A stretch of DNA of 64,000 nt from Pithys albifrons albifrons (GCF_047495875.1 NC_092466.1:14814561-14878560), one strand, 5' to 3'. Numbered from the stretch's first letter, positions 50,201 to 59,310 are shown. Numbers and translations are program-made. Notes: generated by a model not told the origin, from the sequence alone.

Positions 50201-52776
50201 TTTTCCAGCAACATACAAAGCAGATTACATTGCTGGAATTTTTCTAACCAAGAGCTAAGGAAAAGGAAGCATGGAAACTCTGAAGGAGAAGATGGCCAAG
50301 AGTCTAGTGAGTTTAGATAGGAAATACTTAAGGGTCCCTGACCTTGCACATGAGCCCTGTACTTTTAAAGAAACCAGACTCTCAGGCATTGGTGAGCTAT
50401 GCTGAGTACTTCTGACAGAGCCTGTTGGTGCAAACAGTAAGTTTTGATCCTGCACGCTACATGCTGATGCCCAGCAGAGACCACAAATTCCATGTGCATC
50501 TGAGTAGGGAAGCAGGTCACATCAAATACCACAGGTCTTCCTACAGTCAGAAAGTTATCCAGCTCCTTCAACCTGAGGCTACCCAACAACTTTATGCTCA
50601 CCACGTTGAGGAGGTATTTTTCTACATTCACACCTCTTCCACTGCTGAGCCAAAAGCAGCGGAACAGCAACTCTTGATTTCTGTTAGCTGTCTTTCAGAA
50701 GTGCACATAATGCCCTTTCTGCCTCGTGCTCTGTGAGACACCAGCAAGTTCCTACAGACAGGTTCCAGGACAAAAACAGGGGATTGTCAAAGTAACTGTT
50801 CCAAAGTATTTAACCTTGATGTTACAAGAGGAAAATATGCTTTACTTCCTGAGACCAAGACAAAGAGAAGACACTCAAAGCAATGTCTGAATAAAGCCTG
50901 TCATCATGACGTTTAATTTTTCTTGAAATAAAACCAAAATAAAGAAGAAAACAGGCTACAGTGAACATTTAGGCAGTGAGACCTTTGATCAAGATCTTGC
51001 TTTTGACAGCCAACAGAGAATCAGCAAGTAAGATCTCTGGATATAGCAAGGCCAGATACAAAGAGATATGAGGCTCATGTCCTATGGGGCATGAATGCTT
51101 GGAATTGTCTGTACTCTGCAGTCACTACTGAGTGCACCAACACCCACAGAAACATTGTGCAAAACCAGACCTTTCCATAGAGCAGCCTGTCAGTTTTAAA
51201 CTATTCAGGAACAAACTGTTTTAAAAGCAGGGAGGCTTCTCATAAAAACCTGTCTCCCTCTTTTTTTAGATCACGCATCCTCAGAGGTCATGATTTTCTG
51301 TGTCATCAGAGCCATTACATGCAACCATACCTCGTAAGATCACAATGGACAACTAGAAACAGGCAAGAGGACAAGATAGAAGGCTCTTGCTTGCGTGTGT
51401 TCATCTCCAAGAACAGGCTTTCAGTCACATGGACAAAGCAGTTGAGTTTATAATGTTCATCTGCGACTTGATCATATGCATGTTAAAAATAAGAGGCATC
51501 TTTAGAGCAGCAGCTTTGGTTTTAGGTGGGCTTTGATTTCCTCTTCCTCCACTCTTACACATCCTCTAAAAGCAAGTGAATATCCAGCTTACCTAGACTA
51601 GAGCCAGTTTCTGTGGCTCTCCTTTTGCTGCAGTTTAGCTTTTTACCTTTTTCTATGGCTTTTTGATAAGGAGAAGCAACAAATCTGAAGCAGGACAAAC
51701 GAAAATTAGAGGATGCCATTTGGATGGTGGCCTCATTAAATCAGTCCTTGCCTTTTCACTCGGGAAGATGGTTTAGTAATGATCTCTAACATCCACAGAG
51801 CCTGTCTTCACAGATGGTTGCAAGCACTTCAAAGGCAGGTATACAACCTTCACCAAAACCCACTCTGTTCATTACAGCTGTTCCCAGGACTTTAGAAAAG
51901 AAGCGGCACATTATCCACCACTTCAATCTACAGAGCACAAAAAGGCATGAAAGCTCAGTAGAAGGTCCCTGCTCTTCAGCAGCTAACCAGCCATAGTCTC
52001 TCATTTTTCCTTCAGTCTGACAATGAGAAGGCTAAAAATTTGTATGTGCTGCTCAGACAAGACACCTGTCCTATGCTTTGCTTTGAAAGCCAAGTATACC
52101 TTTGTAAACAAGAATTTAACGATGATCCCCTCTGATTAATATCAAATATACTTTTTTTTTTAAGTGAAGGAGAGAAGCATAAGGTAGGGGAATGAAGAAG
52201 CATAAGGCAGAAGAAGGTCAGTTAGCATTTCATATTTGCACATCCAAATCAGGGGCCAGGAAAAAATAGCAAACAAACCAAGTATTTTGGGAGGACACCT
52301 AAGTCCACATCTGGGATCAAGGTATGCTCATTTTCAGAGCAGGACAGAAATTGCTCATGGAATACAGCAGCAGATATGAACACAACAGTTTGAAGTAAAG
52401 ATTGCTAAATCCTCCTAGAACTGTACAGATCAGATCAAAGGCATTTTCAAATTATAAGAAAGAAATTCTTGACACTCAGAATGAATCCTTAGGGCAAAGC
52501 AGCAACTCCACTTACCCCACATCCAGCTGGCCAGCAACAGCTAAAACAGGCCAGCAACATCATTTGTAAAACACCATGGATCACAAGCAGCAAGAAACAT
52601 CTCATTTCATGGCACAGGCACAAACCCAAGGCCCCACAGCAGCTGTCACATAACAAAGATGAGGAGAAAAAACCACTTGCTTGCATTTCCATTTCAGGAC
52701 CGTCTCCCTCTGACAGCGTCCGTGTCTCCAGTTCTGAGACACTTTCACTCTTTCCTTCACTGGAATGCCAGCAGCT
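5110..52776 (-). CDS. FBXW4: FBXW4 (F-box and WD repeat protein 4, dactylin), exons 2-9; exon 1 outside
   Basis: FBXW4 is an F-box/WD40 protein expected to act as a substrate receptor of an SCF (SKP1-CUL1-F-box) ubiquitin ligase: the N-terminal F-box binds SKP1 and the WD repeats bind substrate. Eight minus-strand exons were read: 52681-52776, 49814-49999, 48532-48664, 45976-46070, 19543-19608, 5772-5912, 5473-5614 and 5110-5226. They total 976 bases and join in frame into 324 residues and a stop, matching mammalian FBXW4 from about residue 89 to its end. Landmarks in order are PVKERVKVSQNW, FVLANSHIVSGGG, FSAHEQEVNCVD, SGSRDRTAKVWSL, SIAISPLL, RIWDLE, LSCGYDTYIRYWDIR, YYGVVRLWDKRQ and a C-terminal LHVLDF. 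Several WD repeats with Trp-Asp or near ends are visible. The F-box exon lies beyond the right edge. Intron 2 appears to be GC-AG; the other visible introns are GT-AG. The two largest introns host candidate FGF8 enhancers. Confidence 0.97.
5227..5472 (-). other. FBXW4: FBXW4 intron 8
   Basis: This is a 246-base GT-AG intron (donor CAG|GTGAGT, acceptor CTTGCAG). Nothing else was recognised in it. Confidence 0.93.
5473..5614 (-). CDS. FBXW4: FBXW4 exon 8
   Basis: One base completes an Arg codon, then 47 codons encode KCVQEWEEPHDSALYC and later SGSSYYGVVRLWDKRQ. This is a full WD repeat ending in Trp-Asp. It is among the best conserved parts of FBXW4. The donor is CAG|GTGAGT. Confidence 0.97.
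5615..5771 (-). other. FBXW4: FBXW4 intron 7
   Basis: This is a compact 157-base GT-AG intron (donor AG|GTGAGC, acceptor CCTTGCAG) with nothing further recognised. Confidence 0.93.
5772..5912 (-). CDS. FBXW4: FBXW4 exon 7
   Basis: The exon starts after acceptor TTTCATTGCAG and encodes GQLLTCLGTDFHHGAGVLD and LSCGYDTYIRYWDIR. The GH-like start and Trp-Asp end mark a WD blade. It enters and leaves in phase 2, and joins exon 6 to make Ser-Gly-Gln, as in mammals. Confidence 0.97.
7020..7650. promoter_or_regulatory. Candidate conserved non-coding element (CpG-retaining) in intron 6
   Basis: The block keeps about 17 CpGs in some 470 bases, while flanking intron has almost none. It has no recognisable repeat or coding potential. 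Motif matches include a forkhead-like GTAAACA at 7249-7255, a SOX-like AACAAT at 7445-7450, a CTTTG core at 7346-7350 and an exact 6-1-6 inverted repeat (CCCTCG T CGAGGG) at 7186-7198. The position inside FBXW4 fits an FGF8 enhancer. Conservation itself cannot be seen here, so this is inference. Confidence 0.45.
12000..12720. promoter_or_regulatory. Candidate conserved non-coding element in intron 6
   Basis: This repeat-free block retains scattered CpGs and carries an E-box CACGTG (12360-12365) and an AT-rich GATTAGATTGCAAT (12381-12394) resembling homeodomain and CCAAT-box-factor sites. Open frames on both strands are short and lack family features. The call rests on composition and position only. 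Confidence 0.35.
15640..16100. promoter_or_regulatory. Candidate conserved non-coding element in intron 6
   Basis: The block holds TAATTA (15671-15676), a posterior-HOX-like CATAAA (15789-15794), a TCF/LEF-like TTCAAAG (15801-15807) and a poly(A) run (about 15854-15867). The mix of homeodomain and Wnt-effector type motifs suits a limb-ridge enhancer, but the call rests on motifs and composition only. Confidence 0.35.
16351..16409. repeat. GA-rich simple repeat
   Basis: This is an almost pure purine tract built from GA and GAAA units, including a GAGAGAGAGAGAGA run. It could adopt triplex (H-DNA) structure and is probably length-variable. Confidence 0.8.
17270..17460. promoter_or_regulatory. 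Weak candidate regulatory block in intron 6
   Basis: This AT-rich, repeat-free stretch carries CTAATTG (17434-17440) and AATAAAAAAG (from 17411), as seen in homeodomain-bound elements. Evidence is weak. Confidence 0.22.
17810..17830. repeat. Perfect inverted repeat, 9-base stem and 3-base loop
   Basis: AGCAATCCC, then TAC, then GGGATTGCT form an exact hairpin. It is too short for a microRNA precursor. It may be chance or a symmetrical protein site. Confidence 0.6.
19543..19608 (-). CDS. FBXW4: FBXW4 exon 6
   Basis: This small 66-base exon, with acceptor TTTTTTTGAACAG and donor GAAAG|GTGAGT, encodes SFVTGTACCGHTSPLRIWDLE. It matches the mammalian segment between the SIAISPLL motif and the next blade. 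It is isolated between the two giant introns, so gene finders could miss it. Its phases (in 2, out 2) fit both neighbours. Confidence 0.96.
20075..20170 (-). mobile_element. Degenerate CR1 fragment
   Basis: GAATCACAGAATAGAGGTCTC followed by GTCCAGCCTGCTCAAAGCAGGGTCAG resembles the reverse complement of the CR1 3' region, here shortened and diverged. Boundaries are approximate. Confidence 0.65.
24240..24900. promoter_or_regulatory. Candidate enhancer with a homeodomain-site cluster, intron 5
   Basis: This is the strongest-looking block in intron 5. It has TAATTA (24443-24448), CAATTAG (24594-24600), CTAATTG (24617-24623), GCAATTAAA (24636-24644), an ATCAATTTTTGATGG stretch with mirrored TCAA/TTGA halves (24644-24658) and an extended nuclear-receptor half-site AAGGTCA (24715-24721). 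CpGs are retained in both flanks and no repeat is seen. Known FGF8 enhancers lie within FBXW4 introns in mouse; equating this block with any one of them is inference. Confidence 0.5.
28380..28740. promoter_or_regulatory. Candidate enhancer with repeated TAAT-core sites, intron 5
   Basis: Four strong homeodomain-type cores occur in about 280 bases: CTAATTG at 28429-28435 and 28493-28499, and TAATTA at 28542-28547 and 28701-28706. The stretch GGTAATTTT adds another TAAT core. The block is repeat-free and non-coding. Confidence 0.42.
30764..30780. repeat. Short AT-rich simple repeat
   Basis: This is an interrupted TA run next to a GTGTG stretch. It is of low information. Confidence 0.55.
31008..31023. 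repeat. (CA)8 microsatellite
   Basis: Eight perfect CA units in intron 5, likely polymorphic. A TAATTA core sits just upstream at 30977-30982. Confidence 0.85.
35119..35182. repeat. Pyrimidine-rich tract
   Basis: This is a nearly pure C/T stretch built from CTT and TTTTC units on the plus strand. Read on the gene strand it is purine-rich, so it is not a splice acceptor tract for FBXW4. Confidence 0.75.
35920..36330. promoter_or_regulatory. Candidate conserved element, intron 5
   Basis: Sites include a TEAD-like GGAATG (35974-35979), CAATTAG (35990-35996), several further CTAATT cores and TAATTA (36276-36281). No repeat or exon was seen. The AT-rich cores set in otherwise unremarkable sequence resemble developmental enhancers of this locus, but this is inference. 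Confidence 0.38.
37500..38060. promoter_or_regulatory. Candidate enhancer, intron 5
   Basis: The block has an octamer-like ATGCAAAC (37705-37712), a posterior-HOX/CDX-like TTTTATTG (37997-38004), TAATTA (38025-38030) and TEAD-like GGAATGCC. CpGs are retained (for example ACCCGCGAG near 37955). It is non-coding and repeat-free. Confidence 0.45.
38072..38180. repeat. Purine-rich tract with a G-quadruplex pattern
   Basis: This is a long G/A-rich plus-strand tract including a 13-base A run. Its start fits the four-G-run pattern: G runs at 38073-38075, 38082-38084, 38090-38094 and 38099-38101, with loops of 6, 5 and 4 bases. It lies between two candidate regulatory blocks. Confidence 0.7.
38220..38420. 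promoter_or_regulatory. Candidate element with a DR1 nuclear-receptor site, intron 5
   Basis: AGGTCA A AGGTGG at 38252-38264 is close to a DR1 site, the type bound by RXR, COUP-TF and HNF4. Further along are GGTTTATCAAACGATCA and CpG-containing sequence. The call rests on motifs only. Confidence 0.36.
40970..41310. promoter_or_regulatory. Candidate TCF/LEF-type cluster, intron 5
   Basis: Three CAAAG cores in one orientation occur within 44 bases: ATCAAAG (41247-41253), AACAAAG (41261-41267) and AGCAAAG (41284-41290). A forkhead-like GTAAACA follows directly (41291-41297). Wnt/beta-catenin signalling through TCF/LEF drives FGF8 in the limb ridge, so the cluster is of interest. Its function is inferred. 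Confidence 0.38.
42780..42960. promoter_or_regulatory. Weak candidate regulatory block, intron 5
   Basis: The block is AT-rich, with GCAATTAA (42831-42838), AAATTAGC and GCATAAATAGACG. It is repeat-free. Evidence is weak. Confidence 0.25.
44340..44600. promoter_or_regulatory. Candidate enhancer in intron 5, 1.4-1.6 kb from exon 5
   Basis: This dense block has TTAATTAA (44419-44426), ATTAATGA (44522-44529), a CRE-like TGACGTGG (44527-44534), CTAATTG (44535-44541) and CTAATT (44545-44550). CpGs are kept (GCGAT, AAGCGAC, GCCGAC, ATCGTC, TACGAG, GCCGTC). No repeat or exon is present. After 24240-24900 this is the most enhancer-like block in the window. Confidence 0.48.
45976..46070 (-). CDS. FBXW4: FBXW4 exon 5
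   Basis: The exon follows acceptor CTCTCTTTAG and encodes VWSLSTGTVGQCLHTVQTED and then RVWSIAISPLL. It starts in phase 0 and ends with two bases of a Ser codon. It contains the end of one WD blade and the start of the next. The donor is AAG|GTAACT. Confidence 0.97.
46071..48531 (-). other. FBXW4: FBXW4 intron 4
   Basis: This is a 2,461-base GT-AG intron (donor GTGAGC). Nothing beyond AT-rich unique sequence was recognised. A short TTTG repeat lies near 46803-46816. Confidence 0.9.
48532..48664 (-). CDS. FBXW4: FBXW4 exon 4
   Basis: One base completes a Gly codon, then 44 codons encode DGSIALHKIHGSYSVKFS, AHEQEVNCVDFQGG and SGSRDRTAK. This is a typical WD repeat core (the GSRDRT motif leads into the Trp of exon 5). 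Acceptor TTTCTCAG and donor AAG|GTGAGC are canonical. Confidence 0.97.
48665..49813 (-). other. FBXW4: FBXW4 intron 3
   Basis: This is a 1,149-base GT-AG intron (donor GG|GTAAGT, acceptor TTTCTCAG) with no other feature recognised. Confidence 0.9.
49814..49999 (-). CDS. FBXW4: FBXW4 exon 3
   Basis: The exon follows acceptor CTCTATTTGCAG and encodes LMPWMELDGEYLYLSQAEN, then FSGHQEDVCRFVLANSHIV and SGG. This is the start of the WD propeller (SGHQEDV corresponds to the GH of a blade). Phases (one base in, two bases out) fit exons 2 and 4. Confidence 0.97.
50000..52680 (-). other. FBXW4: FBXW4 intron 2, apparent GC-AG intron
   Basis: The 2,681-base intron begins GCAAGT on the gene strand instead of GT and ends in a normal TTTGCAG. 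GC-AG introns are a known minor class (about one percent of vertebrate introns) and usually have an otherwise strong donor, as here (AA|GCAAGT). No repeat or gene was seen inside. Confidence 0.85.
52681..52776 (-). CDS. FBXW4: FBXW4 exon 2 (first exon in the window)
   Basis: The exon follows acceptor CCTCTGTCTGCAG and encodes AAGIPVKERVKVSQNW and GRCQRETVLKWKC, the linker between the F-box and the WD propeller. PVKERVKVSQNWR and the LKW motif match mammalian FBXW4. It supplies one base to a codon begun in exon 1 and ends two bases into an Asn codon. A second AG two bases inside the exon could be an alternative acceptor, but it would break the phase. Confidence 0.94.
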
Positions 52777-54099
52777 CTGCAGACAGAGGAAGAGAGATGG
52801 GATTAGCAACCAGCACTGATGCTACCTGGACAACAAAGGCCCTCAAGCTGGTCACAGGTAAGCTCTCACCCTGGTTCCACAAGTGATGAACTGGCAAACA
52901 CTGACAGTGCCAAAGCCACACCACAGCAAGCGCATTCATGAGAGCTGAGAAGAAAGGAACACTGAGCAGAGTGGGGGATTATCAGCAGAGAAAGTCACCT
53001 CTGATGATCACGAGTGTGCAAGACTTAAATGTGATCAAGACTTGATCAAGTATACTGAATGCAACACAGGTTCAGACAAAATGTAATCCAAACAAGATGA
53101 CATGGAAAGAAGCTACCAGAAGAACCAGAGAAACAGGACAACAGTTTTTTAGAAGAGACTAAAAAGAGACCATTGAGGACAACACCACGTAAGAACAGAT
53201 GCGGGAAATACTAGTCAGGAGAACACAAACTGGAAGCCAGAGGAGTGTGTCTATCCAGAAAGAAAAGTAAAGAAACTGCTCCAGAATCTCATCTGTCTGA
53301 CAATCACATAACCAGATACAATAATCAGAAATCAAGAGGTGTTCAAACTAAAGATAAAATACATTCATCTGTATAAACCACTCAATGCACACACACCCCA
53401 AGACAAACTACCTTTCGCAGCAGCTCACCAAAGGATAGAAAATTCCAGCCTATTACTAGAAAATTCTCTGCTTACAGTCAGACAAAACTACTAAAAGAGA
53501 GACTATAGCTCATAAATGGTTGCTGGGATAAAAATCAAAGTTATTTGGAGGAGCTGAAACAAACCAAGATGAACATTGTTCAAGAGGTGACAAAAAGCAG
53601 GTACCACAGAGACCTGGGACCAAGGTCTCTTTAGAGTCTACATGAACATAGCCAGTTCAAGTAGCTGTTCAATACCTGTTTTGCTTTAATGTTCCATGGC
53701 TGATGAAAGATGGGGGAATGGGCAGCATTCGCTCCCATCTTTCCGTTATCATAAATTTAATTATTCAATATCCTTGGTGGAGCTGCTTAGGTATAAACAA
53801 ATCAGAGAACTACAAACAAAAAGAAACTCTTGAAGATAAAAACTCTATCCTTTTTAACTCTGGGTTGTGAACCACTTACTAGACTACAAGAGCTTATTCC
53901 ACTTTCATGCATTTCTCAACAGCCAGTGTTCTTCCCAGCTGCACAGGATGAAGGGAAGATCCTTGAGAGGGGGGAACTGGTGCCTGATCAGAATCAGTTC
54001 CCTCCTCCCATCCCTGCAGTCTTCCCCATCCACTTCCCAAAAGTGGCATTTTTGGGTACTCTGTCATTTGTAAAACTAAGATTAGCTCCCTGTAAATAA

Positions 54100-54430
54100 A
54101 CATCTCCTGTGGTTGTTAATGGGTGTAGGAATCTCTAACCTGGCCCCGGGGTCTGGCCAGATTCTTATTTTCCCAGCCTTCCTTCCATAGCCTCAGGCTC
54201 CTTTTTCTCTGCTCACCCTTCCCTCTTTTCTATGCTTTCCGGCACTTAGTCACCATTATAATTTGACTGCATTCCTGGGCATGTGACCCATTTTAAGCAA
54301 AACCAGAAGCCACCCACAGAAACGCTTTTCCTCCCCTAGAAAGCTTTGCACTTTATGATCAGTAGAGCCACACCAATTAAAACCGAATTTAGGAAGCTAC
54401 AAGCTCTTTTTCCCTCATAGCCATTTAAAA
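54100..54430. promoter_or_regulatory. Weak candidate regulatory block, intron 1
   Basis: The block has an exact CCCCGGGG palindrome (54144-54151), a CATGTGAC E-box-like site and CAATTAA (54374-54380). It is repeat-free and non-coding. This is inference only. Confidence 0.28.
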
Positions 54431-54446
54431 ACAAACAAACAAACAA
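54429..54446. repeat. (AAAC)n simple repeat
   Basis: About four AAAC units in FBXW4 intron 1. Confidence 0.75.
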
Positions 54447-55101
54447 GAACCCAAATATGGAGTTAGCCTACGTTGCAAGAAGAGGAATTCCCTTTTTAAA
54501 AGGAGTACTTGCAGGAGCTCGTGGGGCCAGAGAGCATCTCTGGGATGAGGAATGCACAGCACTGAAAAGTCGGGTCAGGTCCACCCTCCCCATTGCTTAT
54601 TACTCTCCCAGACAGAATTCAAGCTCTATGCCTTCATCCAATTCCATTCATTACTCCAAAACACTTCTCCTCCCCACACTCAGCCCTCAGTTAAGTTCTC
54701 CCCATGTAGAGATTTTAAACCACCAGCTTCCACAGTGATGGAAAATGCACTCAGGCCACCACCCCCTCCCAGCATGTGCTGGCCCAGCCAGACATCCTGA
54801 GCTCAATGCAAACCCTACCAAGACTAGATGAAATTTCCAAGACTATGAAAAAAAGGTGAACCCAAAGTCAAAAAAAGCAGTCTCCACCTTACACTGCTGG
54901 TCACTTCTCTAGATGGAAGGCAGGCCCCGGTCCTCCTGCTGCTGAAAGTGGAATTTCAGAAGAGTCACCTGTTGGCTTGGCCCAGAGTACCAGTTCACTA
55001 CTGCACCTACTGCTCTATGAGACACTTCATTCTTTTACAGAAATCCATCTCCTCAGTCTGGGGTGGGCAGGACTGTATGTGGGGAGGCCTGGTCAGGTTT
55101 T

Positions 55102-55111
55102 GGGGGGGGGG
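55102..55111. repeat. G10 homopolymer
   Basis: A ten-base G run is followed by T- and TTTG-rich sequence. It is prone to sequencing and replication slippage. Confidence 0.75.
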
Positions 55112-57704
55112 TTGTTTTGTCCTTTTGTTTGTTTTACTGTTAATAAATATTTTATTCATCCAGCCTTCCTCCTCCATATAGCAGCTCTGGATCCAGATAA
55201 TTTAAACATGCCTTAAAAGTATCCACCTTTTACTTTCCAGGCATTTTATTTATTCAATATAGAGGCAAGAAAAGGGATATATGGAGAAAGTTGACGTAAA
55301 AATTGAACAGATACATCCCTCCCCTTTGGCAATGCCAGGGGAACAGAGACTGAACTGCAATGATTTTCAAGTGTTGGTCAGAGACATTTAATCCCCTATA
55401 CCAGAAGAGAAGTTAAATGCAGCCCAGTGATGTAATCAAGTACTGAGATATAAGTTAATATTGGTTGATAATTTTGTGTTTGATTTGTTTCCTCAATAGC
55501 ACCCCCCAGAGCAATTCCCAGAATACAAAAAGAAATGTGACGAGAATCACTGCAAGGCATGAGAACAGTTCTCAGACCCCAGAAAGTTAAAAAGGGCATC
55601 ACCATATAAACTTAATAATTTGATTAGAAATTTCCTTTTCTCCCCTACAACATATTATTTTGCTTCAGTCATAATCGACACACTTCTTACACAAACAAAC
55701 CTTTAAGAATTGTTCCATGATGACCCAAGGCAATCAACAGACGTCACACATCTTGGTTGACTTAACCAGGTACCTCTCACCTCAGCAACTGTGTTGAACA
55801 TCCAAATATTCAGAAGACTAAACCGCCTTATGAAGCCAAATAATACATTAAATTCTGTGGAGGGACCACTATCCACTGGCCAGTGAACATTTTGACCTTT
55901 CTTAGTATGCAATCCAGCAAACACTAAGCCACGTGCTTCAAATTTAGTCCATGTGTAAGTGCTCTGAGAAATCAGGATCCTGGCACTCACATTCGAGAGA
56001 AACCACCCAACAGAGAACTTCAAGACTGCTGAAGGCTGACTCACTGAGGAAGGACTGGTATTTTTAGCAGGACCTACACGGCCCTGCATCACAAAGCAAT
56101 TGAAGTACAGTCCAACATCCTAGAAGGATTACAGGAAACACAGGATAAAGGAACCAATGAACACCAAATGTGAAAACTCAATGAAATTCAAGCAAAATGT
56201 TCTTAAAACCCATCAGTGTGCATCATTTTACACCTCTGCTATCACAGTATCAACAGCTGACTAAGTTACATGGCACAGAACATGCAGGGCTACCCTTGTC
56301 AGTAGCTAATTAATCCAAAAAGCACTCTATTGGGATTCCAAACCATACAGTGCAATACCTGACCTGAGCTAATGTGTGTTTCCAGTTCCATGCACTCCTG
56401 ACTGGAGTTTCGTTTACAAAGACTTCATTATATTAAGAAAGAACATTTCTCACAGTCTGAGAGGGAGTTCTAAGAGAAAAATCATCCCGAGCAACCCATT
56501 ACAAAGGATTTTTCATTTCCCCCTTTCTACCTCACCCCACCATACAAAAAAAGCACTAAAAGTATTTTGCTCAAATTATGAATTTCCTCTCTTTCTTGGC
56601 AGAGTTACCAAAAGAAATGCAATATTCCTTCTGGAGCCCACTTCCCAGCTGCTGAAGTGAGAGGCTGGGACTGTCCCAACACAGCACCACTGTCCCAGGT
56701 GACCTCAGCCACCATGGCAGTTGCTGGCCTGGGCCCCAAAAGAAAGCAATGAAAGAATCACTCAGACACAGGCCAAGCGCATTGTCTCCTAAAGCTTCAT
56801 ATCCAACAGATTTTGCCTTCATTTATCCCCTCCCTCCAAAGTCCTTTGCTACCAGAAACTGTGTTTCTGCAATAGCAAGAGATTCTGTGCTTCACTGCAT
56901 CCCAGGGAGATTTCTACTGCCCAGCTACAAATTCAGCATGTGCCAAAACAGTGGGGCCTGCAACAACACACACTGTGCTACAGAAGGTAACACCAACATG
57001 TCATACCCTATATTTTCCCAGCTGCGTGGGCCATCCCAACCCACCAAAGTCCTTCACATTTTGCTACATTTTAAGTACTGAAGAGCTCATCTGGAAATGC
57101 AAATCTGCAGAGACCTGCTGAGACTGAATCTCTTTTGTGGACAAAATCTGTTGTCTGCATAAAGGCTGTCACCGGCCTGTCTCAGGCCTGACTGGAAGGG
57201 GCATACAGAGAACAAACAGGTCACGATGGCTAAGCCCCACTTTCAACCTTGGCCCTGTGGCAAGGGTGGCCAACACAAGGACCAACTGCATTTATTTGTG
57301 TAGTCAGGACACACCTGTTGAGTGTCAGGGTCTCAGTGCGACCACAAGTCATGGGCCACCAACAGACAGCCAAGAGGGAAAAGCTATTTATGTCAGAAGC
57401 TCCTGTTGCTGTCCTCAACAAGTCAGCCAGCTTTCAAAATGTCTCTTCCAGGACCAAAATTCCAACTGAATTCCTTTAGCACATGGCCCTTATTTAGCTT
57501 ACTACCACGTTCAGCCTGTCTTCTGTGCTCCCCCACTCCCTGTGTGACACAGGCTCAAGTAACTCCAAAATGGAAGAGAGCTCTGCAGACTGTTCTCTCA
57601 CCATTCCTTGGCCTGCCCAGGTGTGTCTGCACCATCTCAGGTAGATGCTACCAGGCTGTGCAGGTCAACTGCTCCACCAAACAGCTCTTGTGAACAAGTC
57701 ACAT

Positions 57705-58064
57705 CATGAAGAAAACAAGAGACTCCAGTGACCTCATCACTGTCTGTAACTACCTGAAGGGAAGTTCTGGCCAGGTGGGGGTTGGTCTCTTCTCCCGGGC
57801 ACTCAGCAATAGGACAAGGGGGCACGGGCTTAAGCTCTGCCAGGGGAAATTTAAGTTGGAGATCAGAAAAAAATTCTTTGCAGAGAGAGTAATCAGGCAT
57901 TGGAATGGGCTGCCCAGAGAGGTGGTGGATTCACCATCCCTAGAGGTTTTTAAACTGAGACGGCCGTGGCACTGAGTGCCATGATCTGGTAAACGGACTG
58001 GAGTGGGCCAAGTGTTGGACTTGATGATCTCGGAAGTCTTTTCCAACCCAACCGATTCTATGAA
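57705..58064 (+). mobile_element. CR1 LINE, 5'-truncated, with readable end of ORF2
   Basis: The plus-strand copy reads the C-terminal part of CR1 ORF2 (reverse transcriptase protein) without a stop, including HWNGLPREVVDSPSLEVF. It then has the usual 3' UTR (TTGATGATCTCGGAAGTCTTTTCCAACCC in parts) and ends GATTCTATGA. It is non-LTR and heavily 5'-truncated, so not mobile by itself. The open frame suggests a fairly young insertion. It is inserted antisense to FBXW4. Confidence 0.95.
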
Positions 58065-59149
58065 TACTCAGGGGTGCAGACAAATTTCTGTACACACAGC
58101 AAGGACACACACCTTCACATATGCTTGCAAAAAAACCCACCATCACCAACACTGAACCAGACTACTCTGCCACCAGATGCCCTCTCCTTACCAGTGATTG
58201 CAATGGGAGCATGGCTAGAAACACCAGGCGGGGTTTAGATGCTCTCAGGGACTTATGTAAGTTTTTTGGAGATGAAATTTGGGCTGCTTCAAAAAATGCA
58301 TGGCCCTGGAAATATCTGAGAAAACCTGCAGCTGCTCAGTGTCACGTATTCTGATTTGAAAGAATAGACTGTCAGGGTAGCATTTGGATAGAATGAAATA
58401 ACCCACGGCAAGTTCAATAGCTAATTGTGACAAGCACAGCACATATATTTTAAGCCCTGACCTACATAAAATTCTTTGTCCACTTTGAAATCATGAAGAT
58501 TTTAAGGGAAGACCAGGTCGCCCTCAAAGAACTCTTTCAAAAAAAAGTAGTTCCAATGTTGTGGACCTGTCCCGGCAGATCTGTCCTGCCCAGCACTAAC
58601 AGTTTAGAGTAAGAACAAAAGTAACCACAGTTTAAAAACGCCACGGAGTGTTCCAGCACAAAGCAATGGCTGCATGGCCTCTTCCAGTCTTTTGCCATTA
58701 CTGTGGTATCCTCCTCAGAGCATTCCCCTCTGCATCATTTACACAGTTCACTGCCTACTTCACTTCTGTCTTAAAGTAATGAAACTTTGCTAAAACAGTT
58801 TTAAAAGATGAAGGAAACTGAAGCAGCTTTACAAGCATTTCCATTCCCTCCCCTTCCAGTGGTGAAGGCAGAGGTCTCTTATGATTGCTGCAGTTTGCAT
58901 TTGGATTTGACTTGCACAGATTGGCCATTTCCTGTTCCTGTGAGGTGTATATATTTTTCCAAGATCTGGAAAAAACACAGCTTTTATTAACTCACAGATA
59001 TGCTTACACAAGCTCTTAAATACTCAGAGATGATAAATTTGTCCATTCATGAATCTCTCTGAACTGGAAACTATACCACAATCCTAGTAGGCGAGGCAGA
59101 ACAGGGGACAGAGAGAGAGAAAATATTCAGTGAACATTTCTGTATTTTG

Positions 59150-59310
59150 ACAACATCTATTAATACATTACAAAGAGCAAATTGTCAAGCTATTTAAGTT
59201 GCAACTTTTAACTTGCCCTCTAAAATTCCATTGTAACAAAGAGGAAATAAGTTTAGCCCAGCTGCAACTTTATTCCTTTCTTCCATGCTTTAAATAAAGA
59301 ACCACCTTGC
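59150..59310. promoter_or_regulatory. Weak candidate block with a 12-base palindrome, intron 1
   Basis: The exact palindrome AAGTTGCAACTT lies at 59196-59207, with CTTTAAATAAAG and GTAACAAAG nearby. The block is AT-rich and repeat-free. Evidence is weak. Confidence 0.2.
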
